A stretch of 64,000 bases of DNA. Origin: Puniceicoccaceae bacterium (GTDB lineage Bacteria > Verrucomicrobiota > Verrucomicrobiia > Opitutales > JAFGAQ01). Of this stretch, positions 44,838-55,091 are shown piece by piece. Both the position numbers and the translations under genes were made by a program. The notes beneath the pieces are model-generated. The model was not told where the DNA came from. It saw nothing but the letters and a program-made list of their open reading frames with translations, and searched no databases. The stretch's first letter is position 1. Every line of letters begins with the position of its first letter. The stretch covers positions 372,001 through 436,000 of the forward strand of contig JANQOQ010000006.1 in the NCBI GenBank assembly GCA_028285755.1. The letters run 5' to 3'.

Positions 44838-46079
44838 GTGTTACCCAAAGAATACAGAATCAATCAAAGATGGATTATCCTGGCGCAATGCAGTGGCATA
44901 TTCGCGAGTGTATTCTTCCTGAATAACCAAGTCCTGCTCTACTTTCTAGCGATTGGCATGACAGCCGGCTCAGCGCTGATTGTGATTTCCCTATTGGATA
45001 TGATTCGCACCATTCTCATCATTCCAATGGCCTTTTTAGCAGAAAAAATCGGCAAGAAGATATTAGGACAATCTGCAATAATCTCAAATGTGATTGGTTT
45101 CACTTTATTATTATCACTGTCCTGGATTGCCTCAGATCGCATACAATGGATCGCGATTCTCGGAATCCTCTTTTACGCAATCGGCGGATCCATGTATCGA
45201 TCCGGATGGTTCGCATTGATTTATCCACACATAGAAGAAGACAAACGCGGTCGGTTTTTCGGTAAGTTGCGATCTGCGTTTATGATATTAGGCTTTGTTT
45301 ACACGTTTAGCTCAGGGCTTATCCTATCCGGAGGTGAATCAGTAGCCGTATTTCGCAATCTATTGATCTTTATTACTGCTGGGATTGCATTCCAATTTTA
45401 CTTGTATAGCCAAATTCCTGAGGTAAATAGTCCCAAAAGCGCTTCAGCTTCATTCTCACTCAAGGCAATCATAAAATCAGTAAAAGGCACTCCTGGCCTT
45501 TTCCCACTCGCTCTCTACTTATTCATGATGCCGCTTTTTACGGATGGCACTCTGGCGATATTCAGCATTGCAGAGAAGAATACGTTATCATTCTCCGATT
45601 CTACGGTCAGTATACTCTCGAGTATGACACTTGCCGGTATGTTTTGTGCATTCCTGAGTGTTGGTTATTTTTCAGATAAGCTAGGCAATAATGTCTTATT
45701 TCCAAGGCTTCATCTGCTGTATTTTTTAAGCATATGTGTATACCTCATTATCTTATGGAGTGGATATTCCAATCCGATCGCGTACGGATTTATCCATTTC
45801 ATGTATGGAATTGCGCGGGGCACTTACTCCATACTCTCAACTAAAGAGATATTTGCTATCATTGGCCCGGAGTACCGTTCGGTTTCTACGACGTTTTTGG
45901 TGACCGTTGGCACCGTTGCCAGTAGCTTATCGATCTTTATCCCCGGCTTGATTCTCGAAAACCTGGAATCATGGAAGCTGGATATATTCTCGGACTCCTT
46001 TATAGCAATCATCCTGATTGTCATGGCATTCGGAAGTTTCTTTGGGTATAAGCTACTCCGATGGAGGCAATTTAAATAA
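44838..46079 (+). CDS. Major facilitator superfamily transporter
   Basis: 413 residues with about twelve membrane spans and a GTG start 51 bases after the LacI-type gene. The loop between spans 2 and 3 (PMAFLAEKIGKKILG) is the MFS motif A region. The cytoplasmic loop EEDKRGRFFGKLRS follows span 4. Neighbours suggest import of a sugar released by the beta-helix enzyme, but nothing in the sequence fixes the substrate. Confidence 0.8.
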   Translation: MLPKEYRINQRWIILAQCSGIFASVFFLNNQVLLYFLAIGMTAGSALIVISLLDMIRTILIIPMAFLAEKIGKKILGQSAIISNVIGFTLLLSLSWIASDRIQWIAILGILFYAIGGSMYRSGWFALIYPHIEEDKRGRFFGKLRSAFMILGFVYTFSSGLILSGGESVAVFRNLLIFITAGIAFQFYLYSQIPEVNSPKSASASFSLKAIIKSVKGTPGLFPLALYLFMMPLFTDGTLAIFSIAEKNTLSFSDSTVSILSSMTLAGMFCAFLSVGYFSDKLGNNVLFPRLHLLYFLSICVYLIILWSGYSNPIAYGFIHFMYGIARGTYSILSTKEIFAIIGPEYRSVSTTFLVTVGTVASSLSIFIPGLILENLESWKLDIFSDSFIAIILIVMAFGSFFGYKLLRWRQFK

Positions 46080-46133
46080 TGGCATTCCATCTTCCTGCCT
46101 CTTAGTCTGAGATATAATCATTAGATTTCAATA

Positions 46134-46736
46134 ATGGACAAAGCAACGCGTAGTATTGAGATACATAAGGGATTCCCTGATGACTTTCGCAAAAAGGCAG
46201 CAGAGCTATATGATCAGGCCTTTGGGCAAAAGTTTTCCCGCGCTATAGCTTGCCAGGCAAAGCGCATCGATATCTTTGCGGATGGAATCTCACCGCAGTT
46301 TAGTATTAGTGCGTGGAAGAATGATAATCTTGTAGGTCTCACCGGATTCCAGCTCAAAGAGGGCTCCTTTACCGGGAATATCAGTTGGGAACTATTTAAA
46401 AAGCATCTCAACTTTTTAGCTGCGATCAAGGCTGCCCTGTTCCTATCGTTGTTCGAGCGAAAACGGCTCGAGGGCATCTTACAGATGGATGGGATCGTCG
46501 TCCATCCGGAGTATCGGGGACATGGGATCGGGACAAAGCTTTTAGAAGATCTGAAAATTCACGCCCAATCATTAGGTTATCAAGCGATTACTCTGGATGT
46601 AATCAATACAAACCCACGCGCAAAATCCCTCTATGAGCGCATGGGCTTTAAGACTACAAAGAAAGAGAGTTACCCATGGCTGAAGCCCCTTCTTGGATTT
46701 GGCAGTAGCGAAACCATGGTGTTGAAATTAAAATAA
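46134..46736 (+). CDS. GNAT-family N-acetyltransferase
   Basis: 200 residues. The acetyl-CoA motif is GIVVHPEYRGHGIGTKLLEDLKIHAQSLG, followed by ITLDVINTNPRAKSLYERMGF, the classic motif A/B pair. The N-terminal part (about 1-90) is substrate-binding and not recognised. It sits between two MFS genes on the same strand. Confidence 0.88.
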   Translation: MDKATRSIEIHKGFPDDFRKKAAELYDQAFGQKFSRAIACQAKRIDIFADGISPQFSISAWKNDNLVGLTGFQLKEGSFTGNISWELFKKHLNFLAAIKAALFLSLFERKRLEGILQMDGIVVHPEYRGHGIGTKLLEDLKIHAQSLGYQAITLDVINTNPRAKSLYERMGFKTTKKESYPWLKPLLGFGSSETMVLKLK

Positions 46737-46775
46737 GAGCAGCTTCTGGTATTGCCAAATGAGCTGCTTAATTGA

Positions 46776-47999
46776 ATGAATGAGCGGGATATGTCTCTTG
46801 CTAAGCTGCCAAAAAACGTATGGGTCATCGCGATTTGCCAAATCCTGTCATTCACCGGAGCGCCGTTGATGATCCTGATTGGAGGTATTCTGGGAGCTGC
46901 CATGGCCCCACTGTCGACTTTGAGCACACTGCCCATAACGGCATCGATTGTGTCCACTGCCACATTCACGATACCGGCAGTGCTGCTGATGCAGCGCATT
47001 GGTCGTAAAAAAGGCATCTATATCGGCTTTGTTGCGGCATTGATGGGTTATTTGCTGGCCTTCGGAGCAACACTCATCGGAAACTTCTGGCTGTTGATCG
47101 GGGCCACGGTTTTCATGGGTATCAATATCGCCTTCACCCAGCAGATGCGCTTTGCCGCAATCGAATCGGTAGGCACGCAGAAGGAAATCAATATCGTGCT
47201 CTCGCTGCTGATGGTTTGCGGGATATTTGCCGCGTTTATTGGCCCTGAACTCGGTATGCTCGGCGAAAATCTCATCGAGTCTCCCTACGGCTTTGCGGGT
47301 TCATTTCTCTTGGTTGCGGGGCTGATCGTCCTCGCGATGATCGTCTTCAGCCAATACGAAGAGACCTTCAAGGAGCAGGAGGAAATCAAGGAGGAGCCGC
47401 GTAAACTCGTAGAAGTCGTTAAGAGCCCCTATTTCAAAATAGCCATCATCGCCAGCGCCGTGGGCTATGCGGTGATGAGCCTGGTGATGACCGCGACCCC
47501 AGTCAATATGACCCAGTTTTGCGGCATTTCCCTGAACAGCAGTAAGGTGGTCATTCAGGTGCATATCGCTTCCATGTTTCTGCCGAGCCTCTTTACCGGC
47601 GTACTCATGAACCGTTTTGGCATGGGCAAAATCCTGCTGACCGGCTCACTCATCTACCTGGGGATGATGCTGTTTGCACTCTCAGGTGAAGAAGTGGTTC
47701 ACTTCTCAAGCTCATTGATCCTTCTGGGAGTTGGCTGGAACTTCCTGTTTATTACCGGGACAGCCCTACTCCCCAAAGTCTATAAACCTTCGGAGCGATT
47801 TAAGACCCAGGGCACGCACGATTTTGTGGTATTCGGATGCCAGGCTGCGGGCTCGCTCGGTGCAGGTTGGCTGCTCTACAGCTTCGGCTGGAATACCCTC
47901 ATCTGGATCTGCCTGCCGATGGTAATCCTGGCTGTCGGTGCCGGTGTATGGTTAATACGGCTGGAGAAAAGGATGACTAATCACCAAAAAAACTCGTAA
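46776..47999 (+). CDS. Major facilitator superfamily transporter
   Basis: 407 residues, about twelve spans, with a charged central loop (EETFKEQEEIKEEPRKLVEVVKSPYF). The loop QRIGRKKGIYIG is an MFS motif A. An ATG at 46791 is an alternative start. Base use is more GC-rich than in the MFS gene at 44838, so the two may have different histories. The sequence lacks a signature that names the substrate; the layout is similar to drug or small-molecule exporters such as the YfmO/Bcr group. Confidence 0.8.
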   Translation: MNERDMSLAKLPKNVWVIAICQILSFTGAPLMILIGGILGAAMAPLSTLSTLPITASIVSTATFTIPAVLLMQRIGRKKGIYIGFVAALMGYLLAFGATLIGNFWLLIGATVFMGINIAFTQQMRFAAIESVGTQKEINIVLSLLMVCGIFAAFIGPELGMLGENLIESPYGFAGSFLLVAGLIVLAMIVFSQYEETFKEQEEIKEEPRKLVEVVKSPYFKIAIIASAVGYAVMSLVMTATPVNMTQFCGISLNSSKVVIQVHIASMFLPSLFTGVLMNRFGMGKILLTGSLIYLGMMLFALSGEEVVHFSSSLILLGVGWNFLFITGTALLPKVYKPSERFKTQGTHDFVVFGCQAAGSLGAGWLLYSFGWNTLIWICLPMVILAVGAGVWLIRLEKRMTNHQKNS

Positions 48000-48026
48000 G
48001 TAACGAATAAATTGGCTTTTCGGCCA

Positions 48027-49106
48027 CTAATTAAGGTAATCGTAGCTCTTTAGAAAGTTTACTTGGGCGTCAATGTACATGCTAATATCACCCATCATTC
48101 TAGCGACAGACCTGGTACTTAAAAATGCTTCCAAGTAGTCTCTGTGTCTCTCTTCGGTCAATTGTGCAAAATGCAGCGAACCTGAATGAATATCCCGATA
48201 CAACGGATACTTTATTTTATCGAATTCGAGGGTGTTAAAATCAACCACTTTGGTTGTTTCATTCTGAAGGGTTTTGTAGTGAATCCTACCACCAAGGGTA
48301 TCATACACCATTTGCCAAACCGTCTGCTGATCTTGGCTTACCTTTGCTAGCGTATTAAAAGCATAACTGACGGGATCTGCTTCCTGTAACTGCTCAAAGT
48401 TTTCAAGCTCCCCGGAAACAATTGCGAACCTTGATAGCGAATCTCTACTTGTCTCTAATACGCTGCCTTTAGAAGCCTCTACAAATTCAATAGACCTTGT
48501 ATATGGGCTATTTGCCAGACAGGGCACAGGAATGTCTTTACCGTAATATGCCTTCAATTTGCCATCGATGTATTCAAGAACTGCGGTAGCACCGCCAGCA
48601 TCTACCGCAAAGTAATGGATTTTCGGCTTCCCTGGCTCATCGATCACCCGCAAGTGCTCCTTAGAGGCTACCACATCAGCAACGGTCACAGAGTTGTCCA
48701 ACTGGTATTGTATCCACTGTAGCATGTTGATCTCTTTTCGTTCATCAGACTGCGGATATTCCGACTCCATCAGAGCGAGTTGTAATACAACAAGCCCTTT
48801 TTCGTTCATCCCCCCATAAGGCATATCCTGACCAAATTGGTTAAAGGTAACACTTCCGTATTTCGAAACCCAGGAGATACTCGACCCTTGATTGCTAATG
48901 AAAGATGATTTGGCGACGTTTCTTGGGTTCACGATAATAATTCCATGCGACCAATACCAATCCAGATTCCTACCTACATAAGTAGAATTTTCAGCCTGTA
49001 GAGAGAATACCGTGCAGGCGTGTGTTATCGTCGATGAGCATGCAGCCCAAACGAGTGTCATTAACAAGTATATTTTTATGTATTTAATTTGTATCAGAGA
49101 GTTCAT
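48027..49106 (-). CDS. Secreted linear-amide C-N hydrolase (choloylglycine hydrolase/penicillin V acylase family)
   Basis: 359 residues. The signal sequence ends THA and the next residue is Cys31, in CTVFSLQAENSTYVGRNLDWYW. An N-terminal Cys nucleophile is the hallmark of this Ntn-hydrolase family, so signal-peptidase cleavage would both export and activate the enzyme. The family motif continues with GGMNEKGLVV and LANSPYTRSIEF. Relatives hydrolyse conjugated bile acids, penicillin V or acyl-homoserine lactones. It is divergent from a membrane LytTR regulator. Confidence 0.88.
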   Translation of the reverse strand: MNSLIQIKYIKIYLLMTLVWAACSSTITHACTVFSLQAENSTYVGRNLDWYWSHGIIIVNPRNVAKSSFISNQGSSISWVSKYGSVTFNQFGQDMPYGGMNEKGLVVLQLALMESEYPQSDERKEINMLQWIQYQLDNSVTVADVVASKEHLRVIDEPGKPKIHYFAVDAGGATAVLEYIDGKLKAYYGKDIPVPCLANSPYTRSIEFVEASKGSVLETSRDSLSRFAIVSGELENFEQLQEADPVSYAFNTLAKVSQDQQTVWQMVYDTLGGRIHYKTLQNETTKVVDFNTLEFDKIKYPLYRDIHSGSLHFAQLTEERHRDYLEAFLSTRSVARMMGDISMYIDAQVNFLKSYDYLN

Positions 49107-49150
49107 TTAACCTTTATTAGCAGCGAATTTCAGGTGGTGAAAACACTGCA

Positions 49151-49199
49151 GGGACGAATGCACTTATTCAGGGATGAATAGATCGAAACCGGGACTAAA
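49151..49199. promoter_or_regulatory. Three direct repeats with 20-bp spacing, likely LytTR binding sites
   Basis: GGGACGAAT (49151-49159), GGGATGAAT (49171-49179) and GGGACTAAA (49191-49199) are evenly spaced at 20 bases; AGGTATAAA at 49211 is a weaker fourth copy. LytTR proteins bind pairs of 9-bp direct repeats about two helical turns apart. The array lies between the LytTR regulator and the Ntn hydrolase, where it could control both. Confidence 0.6.
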
Positions 49200-49278
49200 C
49201 GCCTCAAAGTAGGTATAAATTTGCGATGAAATCTTCTTTGCCATGTTTCAATTTTAATTATGAGATACCCTCTAATCC

Positions 49279-50145
49279 ATGAAAAATAAGCCGTTATCTT
49301 TGTTGCGTATACCATACCCAACAGACGAAAGCATATTAAGCATTTTCGTACGATCACTCGTAGCGAGCTTAATTGTGGTTTATGTGATGCTTGTTTTTAA
49401 ACCATTCGGGGCAAATGCCATCCCTGGCAGTTATCGAAACATCATACTCATTTCTTACTCAATACCTACATTCCTATCAGTCTTAATTACAGGTTTGGTG
49501 ATCAATCGCGTAAAAAGGGGAGCTAATCATTCCCAATGGGTTCTTTACAAGGAGTTGCTAGCGCAGCTTCTAACAGTCTTTACGGTAGCGATTGGAAACT
49601 ATTTGCATGCGATGCTTATTTTCAACGCAGACTTCAGTGTTAGTAATCTGAGTAGAATGATGTGGAATACACTCTCAATAGCCTACATCCCATGGAGCGG
49701 AATCATTATCCTCGATTGGATTATAAAATTTCGCAAGGATCAGCATTTTGCAGTAGCATTAAATCAAAAAGTGATTTGCTCGCATGAAGCAAATAAGGTC
49801 ACCTGTAAACCCATTCACTTAGTCGGCAAGAACCAGAATGAAGAAATTGTCATTCCTGAAGAGAGCATACTTTTCTTCAAATCTGAAGCCAACTACGTCT
49901 CAGTGAATTATCTAAGCGAATCGGGTAAAATCACAGAATATCTATTGCGCTCAACGTTGAAACAAGTGGAACAAGCACTTGCGAATCAATCCAATGCAAT
50001 TGTAAGAATACACCGTTGTTTTCTTGTTAACCTAGCCCAAATAGATGAAACCTTGGGAAACACACAAGGACTAAAATTACGACTAAAGCATGGGGACCAG
50101 TCTATCCCTGTCTCCAGGAAATTTGCAAAAAGTGTGCTTCTATAA
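49279..50145 (+). CDS. Membrane-bound LytTR-family transcriptional regulator
   Basis: 288 residues. Four membrane spans occupy about residues 25-145, and a LytTR DNA-binding domain spans about 182-288 (EESILFFKSEANYVSVNYL, then VRIHRCFLVNLAQID and PVSRKFAKSVL). There is no receiver domain, so it is not a standard two-component regulator. Control by the membrane part, for example by a ligand, peptide or partner protein, is inferred. Divergent placement next to a secreted hydrolase and a repeat array suggests it controls that gene and itself. Confidence 0.9.
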   Translation: MKNKPLSLLRIPYPTDESILSIFVRSLVASLIVVYVMLVFKPFGANAIPGSYRNIILISYSIPTFLSVLITGLVINRVKRGANHSQWVLYKELLAQLLTVFTVAIGNYLHAMLIFNADFSVSNLSRMMWNTLSIAYIPWSGIIILDWIIKFRKDQHFAVALNQKVICSHEANKVTCKPIHLVGKNQNEEIVIPEESILFFKSEANYVSVNYLSESGKITEYLLRSTLKQVEQALANQSNAIVRIHRCFLVNLAQIDETLGNTQGLKLRLKHGDQSIPVSRKFAKSVLL

Positions 50146-50166
50146 AAATGACTACTTCTTTGATAC

Positions 50167-50775
50167 TCACTTACTCGGCAGATAGCCACACTCGATTGAC
50201 TCTTCGATGATCCTCTTCGCTTCGTCCCAAAGCTTTGATGAACCATCGGCGATGCAGGAGTTAATCTCGTAAACATCGGAGGAGCCGATGCCATGCTCCT
50301 GCCAGGTATGTCCCTCCGCCCAGTAGTTGTGCAGCAGCGGGATCAGGCGGTCACACGTGCCGGCAAATTTAGCGTCCGGAGTCTCTTTCTTTTCAAACTC
50401 AATCCACAGTGCCTTAAATTCCTCCGCCTGGTCTTCCGGCAACAGCCCAAAAATGCGCTCTGCAGCGGTGAGCTCGTCCTCGAATTTGTTCTGCTGCGCC
50501 TCCTTGTCGTAGATATAAACGTCGCCCGCGTCGATTTCGACAATATCGTGGATGAGCAGCATTTTCACGACCCGCATTACGTCGATGGATTCATCCGCAT
50601 ACTCCGAAAGGATCATGGCAACCATAGCCACGTGCCAGCTATGCTCTCCTGAATTTTCCCGGCGAGGGTCATGGGTGAGGATCGTCCGCCTGAGGACTCC
50701 TTTGAGTTTATCCATTTCCTTCAAAAACGTGAATTGTTTTTCGAGTCGTTCGAGCATGTTTTTAAGAAAGGACAA
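50167..50775 (-). CDS. HD-domain phosphohydrolase (YfbR/HDDC2-like)
   Basis: 202 residues. The HD motif set is GEHSWHVAMVAMIL, LLIHDIVEIDAGD and later DRLIPLLHNYW, the layout of 5'-deoxynucleotidase YfbR/HDDC2-like enzymes that remove phosphate from nucleoside monophosphates. The His and Asp metal ligands are present. An ATG at 50757 is an alternative start. It is divergent from groES. Confidence 0.88.
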   Translation of the reverse strand: MSFLKNMLERLEKQFTFLKEMDKLKGVLRRTILTHDPRRENSGEHSWHVAMVAMILSEYADESIDVMRVVKMLLIHDIVEIDAGDVYIYDKEAQQNKFEDELTAAERIFGLLPEDQAEEFKALWIEFEKKETPDAKFAGTCDRLIPLLHNYWAEGHTWQEHGIGSSDVYEINSCIADGSSKLWDEAKRIIEESIECGYLPSK

Positions 50776-50810
50776 GCATCCGCCCGGGGCAAATGCATTT
50801 GTGCAATAAT

Positions 50811-50835
50811 GTCACATTTCGACTTGTAGTGTGAC
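50811..50835. promoter_or_regulatory. Inverted repeat in the HD gene/groES divergent region
   Basis: GTCACA (50811-50816) and TGTGAC (50830-50835), 13 bases apart, lie upstream of the HD gene start and 190 bases before groES. It is a possible operator. Six-base arms are short, so this is a weak call. The rest of the 249-base gap holds no clear CIRCE element and no convincing promoter. Confidence 0.3.
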
Positions 50836-51024
50836 CCAATTCGGTTAAGTTACCGCAATTCATGACACATTTACTATTACCAGTAAATAGCATAAGTCAT
50901 TCTAAAACAACACCTTAAAATACTCCTTCATAAATGGCACTTCAGTTGCTAACTAAAAAGCGGATAGGCATGGCTATATCCCTAAAAACCTAAACTTTAA
51001 ACTAACACGAATCATAACAATTAT

Positions 51025-51333
51025 ATGAGTCTATCATTAAACAATACTAACCTTAAGCCGATCGGAGATCGAGTGCTTGTAAAGCTCGTGGCTGAGGAAG
51101 AAGAAACCCGAGGCGGGATCATCATCCCTGACTCCGCTAAAGAAAAGCCGCAAACGGCTGAAGTCGTAGCACTGGGCACCGGTAAGAAAGGTGACAATGG
51201 CGAAAGCGAAGGCTTCGAAGTCAAAGTAGGCGATCAGGTATTGATCAGCAAATACGGTGGCACCGAGATCAAGATCGCAGGCGAGCAATATAACTTGCTG
51301 CGTGAAGACGATATCCTCGGCATCATCGGATAA
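51025..51333 (+). CDS. groES: Co-chaperonin GroES
   Basis: 102 residues. The sequence [42 protein letters not shown] is the GroES signature with the mobile loop, and the roof loop follows. It ends EDDILGIIG. GroES caps the GroEL ring during ATP-driven folding in the cytoplasm. It is followed by groEL after 39 bases, a single operon. Confidence 0.98.
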   Translation: MSLSLNNTNLKPIGDRVLVKLVAEEEETRGGIIIPDSAKEKPQTAEVVALGTGKKGDNGESEGFEVKVGDQVLISKYGGTEIKIAGEQYNLLREDDILGIIG

Positions 51334-51360
51334 CCTCTAACCTTTATATATAACCTATAA

Positions 51361-53016
<1,656 letters not shown>

Positions 53017-53042
53017 GCCCAGGCTCTCAGCCTAATTACTTT

Positions 53043-53076
53043 AAAAAGGTCGATCCCCCGTGGATCGGCCTTTTTT
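53043..53076 (+). terminator. Rho-independent terminator after groEL
   Basis: A 9-bp stem GGTCGATCC / GGATCGGCC (one G-U pair) with loop CCCGT is flanked by five A's and a run of six T's. It ends the groES-groEL transcript and insulates the VapBC pair. Confidence 0.93.
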
Positions 53077-53115
53077 GGCTTGATATACAAATTTAATATA
53101 CATATACATATACAT

Positions 53116-53349
53116 ATGAAGGCAATAACCATCCATGTATCTGAGCCTGTTTATCAGGAGTTTAAAGAGCATGCTAAGAGAAGTGATCGAAAAACTGCTG
53201 AGTTGATCAGAGAAGCTATGGAGCAATATAGAAAAACCCATTTTACACCTCAGCCCAGTGTACTGGACTGGTCGAACTATAATGCAGGAAAGATGCTCAT
53301 GCCTTTTTCTGAAGAGGATGATCTCTTAGATGAAATGAGTAATGCTTAG
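53116..53349 (+). CDS. Ribbon-helix-helix antitoxin (VapB-like)
   Basis: 77 residues from the ATG at 53116. The N-terminus MKAITIHVSEPVYQEFKEHAKRSDRKTAELIREAMEQY is a ribbon-helix-helix DNA-binding domain. The acidic C-terminal tail (FSEEDDLLDEMSNA) would block the toxin. No ribosome-binding site is visible: the start is preceded by three copies of a six-base AT repeat. It overlaps the PIN toxin gene by eight bases. Confidence 0.88.
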   Translation: MKAITIHVSEPVYQEFKEHAKRSDRKTAELIREAMEQYRKTHFTPQPSVLDWSNYNAGKMLMPFSEEDDLLDEMSNA

Positions 53350-53773
53350 AGCGATTGATACCACTTTTCTTGTAGAAGTTGAAATTGTATCTCATCCGAC
53401 TAATCAGAAAGCTAAGCAATTCATTGAGCAGATAGTTCGTAATGGAGATCAGTTAGCGATTGCTCCTCAAGTAATTTCAGAATTTATTCATGTTGTAACA
53501 GACCCCAAGCGATTTGAACAGCCTCTGAGTATGGATGATGCTATCCAAGCGGCGATGAAATGGTGGAATGCAAAGGAAAGCAGGCATATTTTCGGAGATA
53601 GTGAAAGCACACTATTACAAATAAAATGGATGCAACAATTCAGACTTGGGAGAAGACGGATACTCGATACCCAATTTGCCTCTATCTGCTACAGTAATGG
53701 CATTAAGTCCATTATTACAACGAATGCACGAGATTTTGAAATTTTCGAAGTGTTCGAAATCCTAAAGCCATAG
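53342..53773 (+). CDS. PIN-domain toxin (VapC-like)
   Basis: 143 residues. Acidic residues of the PIN nuclease site are visible in AIDTTFLVE, in QVISEFIHVV and in RRRILDTQFAS, with TTNARDFEIF near the end. VapC toxins cut specific RNAs, often initiator tRNA or the 23S sarcin-ricin loop, until bound by VapB. The eight-base overlap with the antitoxin gene is typical. It converges with serB nine bases downstream. Confidence 0.88.
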   Translation: MLRAIDTTFLVEVEIVSHPTNQKAKQFIEQIVRNGDQLAIAPQVISEFIHVVTDPKRFEQPLSMDDAIQAAMKWWNAKESRHIFGDSESTLLQIKWMQQFRLGRRRILDTQFASICYSNGIKSIITTNARDFEIFEVFEILKP

Positions 53774-53782
53774 GGTTCGGTA

Positions 53783-55033
53783 CTACCCGTGGACTTCTTC
53801 GTCGCGGAAGCCGAGGAGGTAGAGCACGCCGTCGAGGCCAAGCGTTGAAATGGATTGGCTGGCGCTTTGTTTGACAATCGGTTTGGCGCGGAAGGCAATA
53901 CCCAAGCCCGCCAGTTTAAGCATCGGCAGGTCATTGGCACCGTCACCAATAGCGATAGTCTGTTCAATACGAATGCCCTCCTGCTCCACGAGCTGTTTGA
54001 GGAATTCCGCCTTTTTCGCACCATCTACGATATCACCCTTCACTTCACCAGTCACCTTGCCGTCCCGGATATCGAGTTGATTTGCAAAGACATAGTCGAT
54101 GCCCAGTAGCTGCTGCAGATGCCTGCCAAAATAGTCAAAGCCTCCTGAAATGATAGCCGTTTTGTAGCCGTATTGCCTGAGGTTTCTGATGAGTCGTTGG
54201 GCGCCTTCAGTGACGGGCAGACGGGCTGCTACTTTTTGGAGCGCACTTTCTTCGAGACCCTTTAATAATCTCAGGCGTTTACGAAAACTCGCCTGAAAAT
54301 CCAGCTCTCCCTGCATCGCCTGTTCGGTGATTGCAGCGACTTGCTCCCCTACTCCGGCTTCCATTGCAAGCTCATCGATCACCTCGGTCTCAATCAGGGT
54401 TGAGTCCATATCAAATACCACAAGGCGGCGATTGCGGCGGAAGACATCATCCGCCTGAAACGCGATATCCACATGATGCTGCTGCGCAATTTCCAGGAAA
54501 CGGGAGCGCATGACCCCGTCGTTCGTCGGTGTGCCTCGTATGCTAAGCTCGATACAAGCCTTTGCCAGCTTGGGCGTATCTCCCAGTGGTTTACGCCCCG
54601 TGAGTCTCACGATGTTCTGGATATTCATACCCTGATTCGAAATTTCTCCGGCAACCTCAGCTACCTGTAGAGGGGTAATCTCACGGGCGAGCATGGTGAC
54701 CACATATTTGGCTTTGCCCTGCCGCCCTACCCACTCGGTGTATTCTTCGTGAGTGGCTGTGGTAAAATCAGCCTCCAAGCCGATCTCATTTACCAGGCCG
54801 ATGATCTCATCCATAATGGGTTGTTGCTCCGCGCCTTCAGCAAACTGCACAAGCATACCGAGTGAAACCTGATCGTGGATCACCGATTGTCCGATGTCCA
54901 ATATGCGAATCCGGTTCTTATCCAGCGCTTCAGAAAGATGCGCGGTAAGGCCCACCTGATCCTGCCCCCATACCCCGAGTAGATAGATATCGTTCACGCC
55001 ACCAATCAAATCCCAATGGCAATAGGTGTCCAA
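53783..55033 (-). CDS. serB: Phosphoserine phosphatase with N-terminal ACT domains
   Basis: 416 residues. Two ACT-like domains (about 1-180) open with YLLGVWGQDQVGLTAHLSEAL. A HAD-type phosphatase domain follows: motif I VVFDMDSTLIETEVIDELA near residue 209, motif II SGGFDYF and motif III GDGANDLPML. It makes serine from phosphoserine in the cytoplasm; the ACT domains suggest allosteric control. Its start is divergent from the ArsR-type gene, with the operator palindrome 30-45 bases away. Confidence 0.95.
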   Translation of the reverse strand: MDTYCHWDLIGGVNDIYLLGVWGQDQVGLTAHLSEALDKNRIRILDIGQSVIHDQVSLGMLVQFAEGAEQQPIMDEIIGLVNEIGLEADFTTATHEEYTEWVGRQGKAKYVVTMLAREITPLQVAEVAGEISNQGMNIQNIVRLTGRKPLGDTPKLAKACIELSIRGTPTNDGVMRSRFLEIAQQHHVDIAFQADDVFRRNRRLVVFDMDSTLIETEVIDELAMEAGVGEQVAAITEQAMQGELDFQASFRKRLRLLKGLEESALQKVAARLPVTEGAQRLIRNLRQYGYKTAIISGGFDYFGRHLQQLLGIDYVFANQLDIRDGKVTGEVKGDIVDGAKKAEFLKQLVEQEGIRIEQTIAIGDGANDLPMLKLAGLGIAFRAKPIVKQSASQSISTLGLDGVLYLLGFRDEEVHG

Positions 55034-55062
55034 CCTGAAAATTCTGAAAATCCACTTTACAA

Positions 55063-55078
55063 ATAGATATATATCTAT
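55063..55078. promoter_or_regulatory. Perfect 16-bp palindrome, operator 1 of the ArsR cassette
   Basis: ATAGATAT-ATATCTAT, which is the half-site ATAGATA, two bases and TATCTAT. It is 13 bases before the arsR start, in the serB/arsR intergenic gap. The same half-sites recur at 55425-55440. A repressor bound here would block the arsR promoter. Confidence 0.75.
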
Positions 55079-55091
55079 ACGTTAAGATTAA

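Noticed and set aside
46738-46768. AGCAGCT/AGCTGCT inverted repeat between the GNAT and MFS genes as a terminator
   Set aside because: The loop is 17 bases, the stem only 7 bp and no T-run follows.
50930-50960. Possible CIRCE (HrcA) element upstream of groES
   Set aside because: GGCACTTCAGTTGCTAAC contains pieces resembling both half-sites, but the 9-base spacing of the TTAGCACTC-N9-GAGTGCTAA element is missing. I do not call it.
53080-53115. Upstream start of the antitoxin at TTG 53080
   Set aside because: It would add the repeat-encoded stretch IHIHIH, lies against the groEL terminator and has no ribosome-binding site; ATG 53116 begins the ribbon-helix-helix domain.
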